Shown here: piece by piece, positions 1 through 8,888 of the stretch
Layout of the letters: the number at the start of each line of letters is the position of its first letter
How positions within the stretch are numbered: position 1 is the stretch's first letter
Assembly: GCA_024644535.1 (NCBI GenBank)
Contig: JAHEKX010000009.1
Span: 20,214-84,213 of the forward strand
Length of the DNA: 64,000 bases
From: Gammaproteobacteria bacterium
Lineage (GTDB): Bacteria; Pseudomonadota; Gammaproteobacteria; Pseudomonadales; Halieaceae
Reading direction: 5' to 3'
The notes under the pieces: model-generated
The model's database searches: none
What the model saw: only the letters and a program-made list of their open reading frames with translations
Told to the model about the DNA's origin: nothing
Translations under genes and position numbers: made by a program

Positions 1-1050
1 GCTTATCAGATTATCCAAAATTTGCGCCAGTCGCTGGGGATCAGCTTGTAAGCACAAATTGTTACTGTCGATTGCAATTACAACGCCGAGGCCCTTTGCT
101 TGCAAAGCGCTCGCTTGCCGCTGTATGGCTGAATCGATGGCCTCGACTAAGTTACAAGCCTGTAGGTTTAGCGTAATTGCGCTGATGTCCGCTTGGGCCA
201 AATCATTCAGGTCATTCACCAAGAAGTGCAGGTGGTTGATTTCCTCTAACAGCGAACTAATTGCACTTTGGTCGAGCGGTCGAATGCCATCTTGCAGCGC
301 CTCTGCTTCACCTTGAAGCACCGTCAAAGGGGTCCGCAATTCATGGGCAATATCGGCAAGCCATTGCTGCTGTGCTTGCTCGTGTGCTTTAAGCGTTGCG
401 GCAAGTTGTGCAACATCCGATGCCAGATTCTTTAGCTCACGGGTGTTGGTTGTGGGTAGTGTTAAGTCATGCTTGCCCTGATTCAGAAGATTAATGTTGC
501 GTGACAAGGCGCGAATGGGTGCTATGAAATAGCCCGAGAACCACCAGGCAAAACCAAATGCGGCAATACTAGCAACCGCGGCTGTTATGGCAAAGCTGCG
601 TCTTTGCTGAGCGGCGAATAACTGCTCTAAGCCTGCGGGAATAGCCTGAATACGGGGTATGGCCAAATAGCCGATGGTTTGGTTGTTTAAGGTTATGGCC
701 TGCGTAACCAGGTGCTTGGGTTTGCGCTTTGGCCCCAGTAATAGGACCTGATCAGCGTCTAATAACAGTAAGCGCCTAGAGCGTCTGCGCTCGTTTTCAG
801 AATCTCGAAGCCCACCTGAAATCGCCCGTCGCAAAGCGTCACTGTGCGCGGGAGGCCAGGCGTTAGCCTGTTGATATAGGTTAACCAAGCGTTGCTCGAC
901 TTCGTCGGCGTTTCGTAATTGCTGCTTGCCAACAAATTCTAAAAAACCACGATCAAAACCCTGCTGCGTTAGTGCATAGACCATACCTAACAGGCATAAA
1001 CTTGCTGTTGTAAAGGCAATAGCGAGTTTTGAACGCAGGGATATTGGCAT
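1..1050 (-). CDS. Sensor histidine kinase, C-terminal part beyond the window
   Basis: The reading frame is open from an ATG at 1050 to the window edge, giving about 350 residues with the end missing. Residues 1-25 form a first membrane segment. A periplasmic-type region follows, then a second membrane segment near 152-175 and a HAMP-like linker. The H-box reads DIAHELRTPLT, with the phosphoacceptor His at about residue 236. The N-box (QILDN, Asn about 347) begins just before the edge, so most of the ATP-binding domain is cut off. The layout is that of a membrane two-component sensor of the BaeS/EnvZ class. It lies 116 bp downstream of purU on the same strand. The response-regulator partner is not in the window, so the stimulus is unknown. 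Confidence 0.9.
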   Translation of the reverse strand, partial: MPISLRSKLAIAFTTASLCLLGMVYALTQQGFDRGFLEFVGKQQLRNADEVEQRLVNLYQQANAWPPAHSDALRRAISGGLRDSENERRRSRRLLLLDADQVLLLGPKRKPKHLVTQAITLNNQTIGYLAIPRIQAIPAGLEQLFAAQQRRSFAITAAVASIAAFGFAWWFSGYFIAPIRALSRNINLLNQGKHDLTLPTTNTRELKNLASDVAQLAATLKAHEQAQQQWLADIAHELRTPLTVLQGEAEALQDGIRPLDQSAISSLLEEINHLHFLVNDLNDLAQADISAITLNLQACNLVEAIDSAIQRQASALQAKGLGVVIAIDSNNLCLQADPQRLAQILDNLIS

Positions 1051-1166
1051 GGCTTACTCCTAATGTCACAGCGAGTATAGCGCAGCATTGTGCAACAAAT
1101 ATGGATTTTGCCTTTAAGCCACGTTGCTCAGCCAATAGCAACCGGTGCCGGCAATTGGTTTATGGG

Positions 1167-2027
1167 CTACTTAAAAATCACGGTTTTGTTGCCATCGAGG
1201 AACACACGGTGTTCCGAATGCAGTTTTACCGCGCGGGCCAGGGCCATGGTTTCGGTATCGCGACCGACGGCGACCAACTGTTCTGGTGTATAGGTATGGT
1301 CTACGGGCTGTACCGATTGCTCGATGATGGGGCCTTCGTCTAAGTCAGCGGTTACGTAGTGTGCGGTAGCGCCAATGAGCTTTACGCCACGCTCATAGGC
1401 CTGATGATAGGGCTTGGCGCCCTTAAAGCCAGGTAAGAACGAATGGTGAATGTTGATGGCTCGGCCTTTTAGTGATCGACACAGGTCGTCGCTAAGAATT
1501 TGCATGTAGCGCGCAAGCACAACCAACTCGGTTTGAGTCTCGTGAACAATATCTAACAGGGCTTGCTCTTGCTGTACCTTGTTGTCCAGCGTTACGGGTA
1601 AGTGTACAAAGCGAATACCTTCACGTTCGGCGAGCGCGCGGCAATCTTTGTGGTTGGACGCCACGGCGGTGATGTCGATGGCCAGTTCCTTTTTGCGCAC
1701 ACGGTAAAGTAAATCTTCGAGACAATGATCGAACTTGCTGACCATAATTAAAGTTTTCATAGGTGCTAGGGTGTCGTGAAAGGCCCACTCCATGTTCAGA
1801 GTCTGCGCTACCGAGGTAAAGCCCGCGCGCAGTGCCTCAAGTGAAATTGTTTCTATGTCAAAACGGCCCACGGTGCGTAAGAAAAACCGCCCAGTATCCT
1901 CGTCATCAAATTGATGTAGTTCCGATAAGTAGCAGCCTTGGTCTGACAGGTAAGAGGTCACCGCTGCGACAATCCCGCTGCTCGCAGGGCAGGTGGCCGT
2001 CAGAGTAAAGCTTATAGTGCTGGTCAT
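1167..2027 (-). CDS. purU: Formyltetrahydrofolate deformylase
   Basis: 286 residues. The enzyme hydrolyses 10-formyl-THF to formate and THF, balancing one-carbon pools and feeding formate to PurT. Residues 1-80 are an ACT-like regulatory domain. The formyltransferase-like catalytic domain follows, with NIHHSFLPGFKGAKPYHQA and the later GATAHYVTADLDEGPII carrying the conserved Asn, His and Asp. An in-frame start at 2195 would add 56 unrelated residues and overlap the upstream antiporter gene. The ATG at 2027 gives the usual family length and is preferred. It sits 95 bp downstream of the last Mrp gene on the same strand; a functional link to the antiporter is not evident. Confidence 0.96.
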   Translation of the reverse strand: MTSTISFTLTATCPASSGIVAAVTSYLSDQGCYLSELHQFDDEDTGRFFLRTVGRFDIETISLEALRAGFTSVAQTLNMEWAFHDTLAPMKTLIMVSKFDHCLEDLLYRVRKKELAIDITAVASNHKDCRALAEREGIRFVHLPVTLDNKVQQEQALLDIVHETQTELVVLARYMQILSDDLCRSLKGRAINIHHSFLPGFKGAKPYHQAYERGVKLIGATAHYVTADLDEGPIIEQSVQPVDHTYTPEQLVAVGRDTETMALARAVKLHSEHRVFLDGNKTVIFK

Positions 2028-2122
2028 GGGGCTATATCCGATCGTATTAACAGTGCGCAAGGATACCGCAGGTACCCAAATAATCGAACCGCTTTGTACT
2101 GCGATAGCGGCTGCTAAGCCAA

Positions 2123-3805
2123 TTACCAGTAATAAATCAGCACATAAGCACTGAGTAGTGTTGATATCCACAGCGCCGTGGTACCAATGGACCACGCAGG
2201 CACGGAGTCTTTGCTGGGCTCGCTTGATGGTAGTATTGGTTTTAGCGCAGCGCTAATTCCTGCACTAACAGAATTCGACGCTTTGCCGTAGCCTTTTGAA
2301 ATTAGCTGAGTGGCTTGTTCCGAAACCTTCGCACCAAGTCTTCGCCAGAACCAATCGGTATCTAGCGTTAAGGTATTGGTGCGTTTCATCAGGGGTAGCA
2401 GTAAAAAGAAAGCGAGGCCCGAAAACAACAGTAACTGCAGGTAAAAGACGACTTTGCCGGGTTTGTAAGCCGAAAACTCGGTCGGGTAGGGCAAGAGCTG
2501 ATAGAAAGGTTCAGGGTAGATACCGATACCGAAGCATAAACCCACGAAGATCAGCATCGCTGCGGCCATATTCCAAGGCGCATCTTTGGGTCTAAGTCCG
2601 GAATCTTTCTGGAAAAACACATACCAAGGGAACTTGATGCCCGCATGCAAAAATACGCCGGCGGAGGCCGCTGCAAGAACGTACCAAACCCAGACTAAAT
2701 TCTGCATAGCCGCCGCTTCCGAGATCATCGTTTTCGTCGTAAAACCCGAAGTCAGCGGGAAACTTGAGATAGCAAGAGCACCCACGATGCCGCAAAAAGC
2801 GGTGAGCGGCATGGTTCGATATAAGCCGCCCAACTCATTACATTTTTCCTTGCCGGTATGATAAATCACCACGCCTGCGCTCATGAATAGCAGGGCCTTG
2901 TAGATGATGTGTGCAAAGGCATGAGCGGTTGCACCATTTAAAGCCATAGGTGTTCCAATACCCACAGCGACCACCATAAAACCGACCTGGTTAACGATCG
3001 AGAACGCCAAGATACGGCGGACATTGTTCTCGAGTAAGGCCCAAATGATGCCGTACATAATCATAAAAACGCCAAGATAAACCAGGAGCGGCGTTCCTGG
3101 AAAGAGTAAGATCAGCGCCAATACGGCAGTTTTGGTGGTAAATGCTGATAGGAACAGCGAGCCGCTCGGGCTAGCTTCTGGGTAGGCGTCAGACAGCCAT
3201 GCTGATACGGGCGGTGCCGCGGCGTTAATCAATATACCCGCCAACATCATATAAGTATCAAAATTGTAAGCTTGCAGCGCCTGAATATCGATTGAGCCAG
3301 TGTGCACAACCACGCCTTCAATGCCCACCTTCAGAATCACACCACCCAATAAATGCACAATGGCGTAGCGGATGCCTGCCGCACGTGCGCCCGGCGTGCC
3401 GCCAAACCAAACCACTAAGGTTGAAAACAGGGCCATGAGCTCCCAGAACAAGAACAAGGTGATTAGATCACCGGAAAAACTCACCCCAATCGCCCCCGAT
3501 GCGTAGGCGAAGCCGCAAGCAAGCTCAAGTCGTCGCGCATGTTTAAAGGCGTATAAAGCGCCAACGCCGGCCATGATTGCAAAGATGGTGGCGAACAAGC
3601 GCCGTTCTGGGCTAGCCTCGATGAGCTGTAGCTCGTAGTCTAAAAATGGCGCGGTAAGAGAGACCCCGTCGGGTACAGACCAAATCGCCATTAAAGTGAG
3701 GATAGGCCCTATGAATAAACCCAAACGGTGCCAATGATTCGGCACGACAGCAATCCAAAGCGCTGCACACAGCAGGATTAACCCGGGTGGGATAAGCTCA
3801 ATCAT
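2123..3805 (-). CDS. Mrp antiporter third NuoL/MrpD-like subunit (D'')
   Basis: 560 residues, a polytopic inner-membrane protein of the proton-conducting NuoL/M/N-MrpA/D family and the last gene of the Mrp operon. The TM5 glutamate is kept in FLFWELMALF (Glu122) and the TM8 lysine in FTTKTAVLA (Lys225). At the TM7 position, where the two sister subunits have Lys and a following His, this one reads INAAAPPVSAWL with Asn194 and Ser201. About 80 C-terminal residues form an amphipathic or linker region ending in another membrane helix, loosely recalling the long NuoL tail. It overlaps the upstream 79-residue gene by 8 bp. Assignment to the Mrp family is firm; whether it pumps or is structural is uncertain. 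Confidence 0.9.
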   Translation of the reverse strand: MIELIPPGLILLCAALWIAVVPNHWHRLGLFIGPILTLMAIWSVPDGVSLTAPFLDYELQLIEASPERRLFATIFAIMAGVGALYAFKHARRLELACGFAYASGAIGVSFSGDLITLFLFWELMALFSTLVVWFGGTPGARAAGIRYAIVHLLGGVILKVGIEGVVVHTGSIDIQALQAYNFDTYMMLAGILINAAAPPVSAWLSDAYPEASPSGSLFLSAFTTKTAVLALILLFPGTPLLVYLGVFMIMYGIIWALLENNVRRILAFSIVNQVGFMVVAVGIGTPMALNGATAHAFAHIIYKALLFMSAGVVIYHTGKEKCNELGGLYRTMPLTAFCGIVGALAISSFPLTSGFTTKTMISEAAAMQNLVWVWYVLAAASAGVFLHAGIKFPWYVFFQKDSGLRPKDAPWNMAAAMLIFVGLCFGIGIYPEPFYQLLPYPTEFSAYKPGKVVFYLQLLLFSGLAFFLLLPLMKRTNTLTLDTDWFWRRLGAKVSEQATQLISKGYGKASNSVSAGISAALKPILPSSEPSKDSVPAWSIGTTALWISTLLSAYVLIYYW

Positions 3806-4037
3806 TGCTGTCCTCGTAATACGATTCTGGCCGCTTTAATACATAGCCCAACAGCTTTGCGGTAAGGACCATGGCAGCACAGGCTAAAAAACCAAAGACT
3901 GCGCCAAAACCTCTCCACTGCGAAGATTCAAAAGGTGTTTTTGCTTTTATGGCAAACTCTACCAAAAGGGTCAACGCGAGTAGTACCAAGAAAGTGATCC
4001 ACGCCTTACGCACACTGATTTCTTTATCTTGCGTCAC
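3798..4037 (-). CDS. Small two-helix membrane protein of the Mrp operon, function unknown
   Basis: 79 residues. Two hydrophobic segments lie at about 12-29 and 44-66, with charged ends and an acidic tail (SYYEDSND). The start overlaps the stop of the preceding MrpD-like gene by 4 bp and the end overlaps the next gene by 8 bp. It is therefore translationally embedded between two large proton-channel subunits. It does not resemble MrpC, E, F or G, all of which are present elsewhere in the operon. The overlaps argue that it is real and an accessory subunit or assembly factor. I do not recognise a named family for it. Confidence 0.85.
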   Translation of the reverse strand: MTQDKEISVRKAWITFLVLLALTLLVEFAIKAKTPFESSQWRGFGAVFGFLACAAMVLTAKLLGYVLKRPESYYEDSND

Positions 4038-5500
4038 TTCAGGCCTCCTACAAGCTGCCTTTCGAGCTCAATTACAGGGCCATTGAAAAAGAAAAATCCC
4101 AGGGTAAAAATAGCGGTTAAGGCCAAGGCTGCGACCATGGGCCACGGCGCCTCGCCGTGCGGATTTTTGGGTGCTTGGTTTTCTGGCAGGAACCACGCGG
4201 CGTAAATAATGGGCAAGAAGTACGCTGCATTTAACGCCGTACTGGCAATAATTGTGAAAATGGCTAGGAAATTGTCGGCCTCGAAAGCGCCGCCCAAAAT
4301 GTACCATTTGGATACAAATCCGCCTGTTGGTGGTACCCCAATCATGCTAAGTGCGCCAATGGTAAAGGCCGTCATAGTGACTGGCATACGGTGGCCAATG
4401 CCGGCTAACTGAGTGATATCAATTTTTTTGCTGGCGACGTAAATCGCGCCGGCTGCGAAAAACAGAGTAATCTTTCCGAACGCATGTGCGACCATATGAA
4501 GCGCGGCACCAATCTCTGCCATGGGCTTCAAAATAGCGCTTGCCATCACAACATAAGACAGTTGCCCAATGGTGGAGTACGCGAGCAAACGTTTTAAGTT
4601 TGTTTGACGCAGAGCGATTAGGCTGGCGACAATAATCGTGAACGAGGTAATCCAAACCAGCCATTGGGTGGTGCTAAGTGAGAACAGCCATTCCACGCCA
4701 AAAATGTAGATAATAATTTTGGTGATACTGAAGACACCGGCTTTAACAACGGCTACTGCGTGCAGTAACGCGCTGACTGGTGTTGGGGCGACCATAGCAG
4801 CTGGAAGCCAGCGATGAATCGGCATGACGGCTGCTTTGCCGATACCAAACACAAATAAGGCGAGTAGCAAGCCGGCGGTAGGGGCATCGACTTTGTCTTG
4901 AAGTACGCCACCTAAACTGAACTCTCCTCCCGTTAGAGAGGTAACCCAGATCACTGCTGGCAAAAATAGGCTGATCGAGGTGCCCATAAGAATTGCTAGG
5001 TAGACGCGTGCCGACTTGATGGTGGCTTCGTCACCCTTATGTGTGACCAAGGGGTAAGTCGACAATGTTAGTAGCTCGTAAAATAAAAACAGCGTGAACA
5101 GATTGCCGGCAAGAGCAACTCCCATGGCCGCTGCGATAGAGATTGCAAAAAACACGTAAAAGCGCGTTTGATGGGTTTCTTTATTGCCCCGCATGTAGCC
5201 CACCGAATACAGTGAATTTACAATCCATAGACTGGACGCTAAGGTCGCGAATAAAGCGCCAAGAGGCTCGGTATGTAGCATAATATTGAGGCTGCCGCTT
5301 AAGCGAGCAAACGTTATGCTATCGCGCGCACCTTGCGCCACATCGATTGCCATAGGCCATGCTGTTAAGGCGAGTAAAATGGCCGTTGCAAAGGTACAGG
5401 CCTCGCGGAAATTGTGGTGTACTCGTCCCGCAAGCATAATCGCTATCGCGCCAATACACGGAATAAGGAGCATTAAAATAAGTGGGTGAAGCAGGCTCAT
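4034..5500 (-). CDS. Mrp antiporter second MrpD-like subunit (D')
   Basis: 488 residues with about 14 membrane segments, of the NuoM/MrpD type. It keeps the residues expected for a proton path: TM5 Glu142 in FLFYELLTLS, TM7 Lys222 and His229 in GKAAVMPIHRWLP, and TM8 Lys253 in VVKAGVFS. It overlaps the upstream mrpD by 4 bp (ATGA) and the downstream 79-residue gene by 4 bp. A second D-type subunit beside MrpD is typical of operons that lack the large N-terminal NuoL-like half of MrpA. It presumably fills that position in the membrane complex (inference). Confidence 0.93.
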   Translation of the reverse strand: MSLLHPLILMLLIPCIGAIAIMLAGRVHHNFREACTFATAILLALTAWPMAIDVAQGARDSITFARLSGSLNIMLHTEPLGALFATLASSLWIVNSLYSVGYMRGNKETHQTRFYVFFAISIAAAMGVALAGNLFTLFLFYELLTLSTYPLVTHKGDEATIKSARVYLAILMGTSISLFLPAVIWVTSLTGGEFSLGGVLQDKVDAPTAGLLLALFVFGIGKAAVMPIHRWLPAAMVAPTPVSALLHAVAVVKAGVFSITKIIIYIFGVEWLFSLSTTQWLVWITSFTIIVASLIALRQTNLKRLLAYSTIGQLSYVVMASAILKPMAEIGAALHMVAHAFGKITLFFAAGAIYVASKKIDITQLAGIGHRMPVTMTAFTIGALSMIGVPPTGGFVSKWYILGGAFEADNFLAIFTIIASTALNAAYFLPIIYAAWFLPENQAPKNPHGEAPWPMVAALALTAIFTLGFFFFNGPVIELERQLVGGLK

Positions 5501-6981
5501 AGCGTGTGCTCTAGTAACAGGCTCGCCGCGTTATTGGCCAGTTCAAGAGGAAGGCCTGGCGCAACGCCGAAGATCAAGTTGGCGAAGCTCACGAGCAATA
5601 ACAGCGCTATCGCTAGCTTAGGTAGGGGTTGAACTACGGTAGTTTCCGGCGTTTTGAAAAACAGCGTTTCGCACACTTTGGCAAGGTAGACCACCGCCAT
5701 TAACGAGCTCGCGAGTACGACCATCAACAAAGCGATTGACCATCTATGGTGCTCTAAAATAGCGTCGATAAGTAGCCATTTGCTCACAAAACCGGCGGTG
5801 CCCGGTATGCCCACTAAGCTTAGCCCAGCGACGACAAAAGCGATTCCGATCAGGGGGTGTTTTCGGCCTAGCCCATTCAATGCCGTGGGTGTGAGCTGTT
5901 GGCATTGTGAAGCCAGAACAATAATGCCGATAAAAATGGCACCTTTAGCTAACGCGTGGTTGAACATATGCAAAATTCCGGCGCTTAATCCTGCCTGCGA
6001 TACTAAAGATACCCCGAGCACGATGTAGCCGATTTGAGCAACAGATGACCACGCGAAAAGACGTTTTGCCAGAGGTTCCCGAATAGCCATTGCCGAACCG
6101 TACAAAATGCCTGCTACAGCAAGTGGTAGCAGGTAAATCGAAAACTGCGCGGCGTGATCGCTTAGGGTGCGTTGGAATACAAAAAAATCGATGCGCAAAA
6201 AAACATACAGCGCCACCTTGGTTGAGCAGGCGGCGAGAAAGGCCGTAACTGCATGCGGGGCGAAGGAGTAGGTGTTGGGTAGCCAGGCGTGCAGCGGAAA
6301 TATGGCGGCTTTAAGTGCCAGCCCTACAGAAATGAAGCCGGCGGCCATTAGGATAGGAGTTTGGTCCTCGACTGCCAAAATTCGAACTTCAAGATCACTG
6401 AGGTTGAGTGTGCCGGTCATGATGTACAGCAAACCTATGCCGATCAGATAAAACGTAGCGCCTATTGTGCCCATAATCAGGTATTTGAAAACCGCGGGCA
6501 GAGCGCGCCGATCGCTCGAGCCCGCAACCAGTATGTAGCTGGCGAGCGAGGCGATTTCCATGAACACAAAGATGTTAAAGGCATCGGCGGCTACCACAAT
6601 TCCCAACAAGCCTGCCAAGGCCAAAAGCCATGCCGCGTAAAACAAGCTCGCGCGGTCTTCTTCGATATCTTGCGCAAGACTCTGGTATCCGGCTAAGAGA
6701 GCCGCTGTTGACGCCCCAGATACGATAATCAGTACGATGGCGCTGAAGCTGTCAACGCGCAACTCAATGCCAAATGGCGCTTGCCAGCCTCCTAGCGGGT
6801 AGGCGTAGCTCGAACCTTGCAAGACCAGTTGCGCTATCGCAATCGCCAGGGCGAACGCACACAGGCTTGTAACACTTGCCAGAAGCCAAGCCAGCTTGCG
6901 ATGCTGAACGAGTAGTGCCAAAGGCGCCATTAACATGGGGATGATGACTTGTAATACCGGGTAATGTAAGGCTAAGTTCAT
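5497..6981 (-). CDS. mrpD: Mrp antiporter subunit D
   Basis: 494 residues, a polytopic NuoL/M/N-family protein. The TM5 Glu142 (FVFMEIASLASYI), TM7 Lys224 and His231 (LKAAIFPLHAWLPN) and TM8 Lys255 (STKVALYVF) that line the proton path in this family are all present. It follows mrpC with a 4 bp overlap, the standard C-D order. Together with the E, F, G, fused MbhDE-MnhB and other D-type subunits it forms a cation/proton antiporter of the inner membrane, used for Na+ tolerance and pH homeostasis. Among the three D-type proteins here this is the best candidate for the orthologue of canonical MrpD because it is adjacent to mrpC. Confidence 0.95.
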   Translation of the reverse strand: MNLALHYPVLQVIIPMLMAPLALLVQHRKLAWLLASVTSLCAFALAIAIAQLVLQGSSYAYPLGGWQAPFGIELRVDSFSAIVLIIVSGASTAALLAGYQSLAQDIEEDRASLFYAAWLLALAGLLGIVVAADAFNIFVFMEIASLASYILVAGSSDRRALPAVFKYLIMGTIGATFYLIGIGLLYIMTGTLNLSDLEVRILAVEDQTPILMAAGFISVGLALKAAIFPLHAWLPNTYSFAPHAVTAFLAACSTKVALYVFLRIDFFVFQRTLSDHAAQFSIYLLPLAVAGILYGSAMAIREPLAKRLFAWSSVAQIGYIVLGVSLVSQAGLSAGILHMFNHALAKGAIFIGIIVLASQCQQLTPTALNGLGRKHPLIGIAFVVAGLSLVGIPGTAGFVSKWLLIDAILEHHRWSIALLMVVLASSLMAVVYLAKVCETLFFKTPETTVVQPLPKLAIALLLLVSFANLIFGVAPGLPLELANNAASLLLEHTL

Positions 6982-7337
6982 GCCGACTCATCCTTACTTT
7001 GAATTTGGTCTTCTTCAATCGAGCCATAGGCTTCTTTGATTCGCACGACTATGGCAAGACCAAGCGCGCTGGTCGAAATACCCACGACAATGGCGGTTAG
7101 AATGAGTACCTGTGGCAGAGGGTTAGAAAATATCTCGGTTGAAATCGAAGGGTGCAAAATCGGTGTTGTGCCGCCATCGACTTTAGCGATACCGATGAAC
7201 AGCAAAAACACCGCTGATTGAAACAGTGATAAACCCAACAGTTTCTTGATGAGGTTCTGTTTAGCGATCACGGTATAAAACCCCATCATCAGGATGGCAA
7301 TAAATACCCAGTAATGAAATAGATCTAATAAGATCAC
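6978..7337 (-). CDS. mrpC: Mrp antiporter subunit C (NuoK-like)
   Basis: 119 residues with three membrane helices, in the NuoK/MnhC family. The helix-2 segment (NLIKKLLGLSLFQSAVFLLFIG) and the helix-3 segment beginning PLPQVLILTAIVVGISTSA are characteristic, including the PQVLILTAIVIG-type signature that C subunits share. The C-terminus is short and acidic. The start overlaps the preceding fused subunit by 4 bp and the end overlaps mrpD by 4 bp. It is a structural subunit of the antiporter; length and position are normal. Confidence 0.95.
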   Translation of the reverse strand: MILLDLFHYWVFIAILMMGFYTVIAKQNLIKKLLGLSLFQSAVFLLFIGIAKVDGGTTPILHPSISTEIFSNPLPQVLILTAIVVGISTSALGLAIVVRIKEAYGSIEEDQIQSKDESA

Positions 7338-8308
7338 TGGAGTTTACCTCGGGCCACAAAAGCGTGGTAAACACTCAGTAAAACTCCGGTAACCGTCATG
7401 CCGACTCCCGCCTCTATTAAAATAATGCCTACTTGTTGGGCGGTCACTGGATCTGCGGCTAATACTGAGTAGTCCAAAAAGTAACTACCTCTAAGAATGC
7501 CAACTACGCCAACACCTGCGTATAGCAAAGCACCTGACGCCATTAGTAGGCGTAAAAATTTGATCGGCAGCACCGCTAGGGCTCGCTGTTGCCCTTCGAG
7601 CAAGCCATATAAAATAATGGAGGCGGCAATTAATGCCCCGGCTTGAAATCCACCTCCTGGTCCATATTCACCGTGGAACTGCACGTACAAACCGAACAGC
7701 AAAATAAAGGGGATTAACAAGCGTCCGATCATGCGTGGAATCAGGTAGTGCTTGAGCCCTTCAGAGCTGCGTTTGTCCTGCGACGAAGGCCGGGGGCTAC
7801 TGAGTAAAAATAGGACACCGATACCAGCCACAAGCACAACAAATACTTCGCCTAGCGTATCGTAGCCGCGAAAGCTTCCTAGAATAGCGGTGATTACATT
7901 AGGGATATCGATCTGCTCCGCAGTGGTTTGCATAAACCAGGGCGTTAAATGCTGATGCGCCGGTGCAGATGGATCTCCAAAATCGGGCTTATGGAGCGTC
8001 GCGTAAGCCATTAATAACCCAGTGATAGACACTGAAATTAGCGCCGTTACTCGTCCGCCAGCTTGTTTGCGCTCTTCTTCGGTGAGCGCGGCAAGAGCAC
8101 TTAAGAACAGGACGGTAGATATCCCTGCGCCCACCGCGGCTTCGGTCAGTGCCACATCAGCAGCATCAAGTAAGAAAAAGCTCACCGCAATCAGCAAGCT
8201 GAATATGCCCATTAACATCACGGCTACGAACAGATTAGTCGTGCGAATCACCGCGGCAGCGGTAATGACTAAGAGACAGAGCAGGAAAATACTGAATACC
8301 GCTGTCAT
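7334..8308 (-). CDS. Fused MbhD-MbhE-MnhB antiporter subunit (MrpA C-terminal part plus MrpB)
   Basis: 324 residues. Residues 1-100 match the DUF4040/MbhD block, with a conserved acidic helix around DVALTEAAVGAGISTVLFL. A second block near 137-172 (AILGSFRGYDTLGEVFVVL) matches MbhE. The rest is MnhB/MrpB, with HGEYGPGGGFQAGALIAAS. In canonical Mrp the first two blocks are the C-terminal end of the large MrpA protein. Here they are joined to MrpB, and the NuoL-like N-terminal half of MrpA is missing as such. The gene overlaps both neighbours by 4 bp. The fusion is typical of the compact proteobacterial Mrp layout. Confidence 0.93.
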   Translation of the reverse strand: MTAVFSIFLLCLLVITAAAVIRTTNLFVAVMLMGIFSLLIAVSFFLLDAADVALTEAAVGAGISTVLFLSALAALTEEERKQAGGRVTALISVSITGLLMAYATLHKPDFGDPSAPAHQHLTPWFMQTTAEQIDIPNVITAILGSFRGYDTLGEVFVVLVAGIGVLFLLSSPRPSSQDKRSSEGLKHYLIPRMIGRLLIPFILLFGLYVQFHGEYGPGGGFQAGALIAASIILYGLLEGQQRALAVLPIKFLRLLMASGALLYAGVGVVGILRGSYFLDYSVLAADPVTAQQVGIILIEAGVGMTVTGVLLSVYHAFVARGKLQ

Positions 8309-8628
8309 GCTGAATCTTTAGTGTCTTGGCTGCGCATGCCATGACCTGATAGCAAAGCAGCACTGGCCAGCGCGTTAGAGGCGGCTGGGCCCGATAACAA
8401 CAAGAATAGCAATATGGCGCTTAGCTTGACAGCGTATAAGCCGAAGTTTGCCTGCAGTATTAAACCACTCAAAATCAGAATGGGGGCTAGACTTTCAGTG
8501 ACGCTAGCGGCGTGCATGCGCGTGTATAAATCAGGCATTCGCAAAGCACCTATACCTCCAATGATGACGAATACACTGCCGGTCAGCAGTAAAATCCAAC
8601 TTAAAGTGTCGAGCGCAAGGTTCATCAT
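8305..8628 (-). CDS. mrpG: Mrp antiporter subunit G
   Basis: 107 residues with three predicted helices. The motif GALRMPDLYTRMHAASVTESL is the hallmark of the MnhG/MrpG family. It overlaps mrpF upstream and the fused MbhDE-MnhB gene downstream by 4 bp each, so translation is probably coupled. MrpG is a small essential subunit of the assembled antiporter. Nothing unusual is seen in length or motif. Confidence 0.95.
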   Translation of the reverse strand: MMNLALDTLSWILLLTGSVFVIIGGIGALRMPDLYTRMHAASVTESLAPILILSGLILQANFGLYAVKLSAILLFLLLSGPAASNALASAALLSGHGMRSQDTKDSA

Positions 8629-8888
8629 GAGTCTGCTCCCGTCGCTTTCGTCTTGAAGAATTCGAGTACCGCGAGTACGCCAATAAAATTAATCAGCGCA
8701 TACGCAAGTGCTAGATCTAGAAAATCGGGTCGGCCCATTAGGAAAGCCAATACAGATAATAGAAGTACTGTCTTCGTTCCGAACATATTGACCGCGAGGA
8801 TACGGTCGTACTGCGAGGGTCCGTTGATAGCGCGAATTAAAGCCAGCGCCATCGTGATTGCGATAGCGGCTGAGGTTACTGCGAACAT
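8625..8888 (-). CDS. mrpF: Mrp antiporter subunit F
   Basis: 87 residues with three membrane helices. It carries the MnhF signature around INGPSQYDRILAVNMFGTKT, including the conserved Asp of the D-R-I/V-L-A-x-N segment. The ATG at 8888 lies inside the end of mrpE (13 bp overlap) and the stop overlaps mrpG by 4 bp. It is a small subunit required for antiport in characterised Mrp systems. Confidence 0.95.
   Translation of the reverse strand: MFAVTSAAIAITMALALIRAINGPSQYDRILAVNMFGTKTVLLLSVLAFLMGRPDFLDLALAYALINFIGVLAVLEFFKTKATGADS

Noticed and set aside
59..316. Plus-strand open frame of 85 codons
   Set aside because: It is antisense to the histidine kinase H-box region and encodes no recognisable protein.
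2028..2195. Longer purU reading frame beginning at 2195
   Set aside because: The 56 extra residues resemble no deformylase and would overlap the end of the last Mrp gene; the ATG at 2027 gives the family length.
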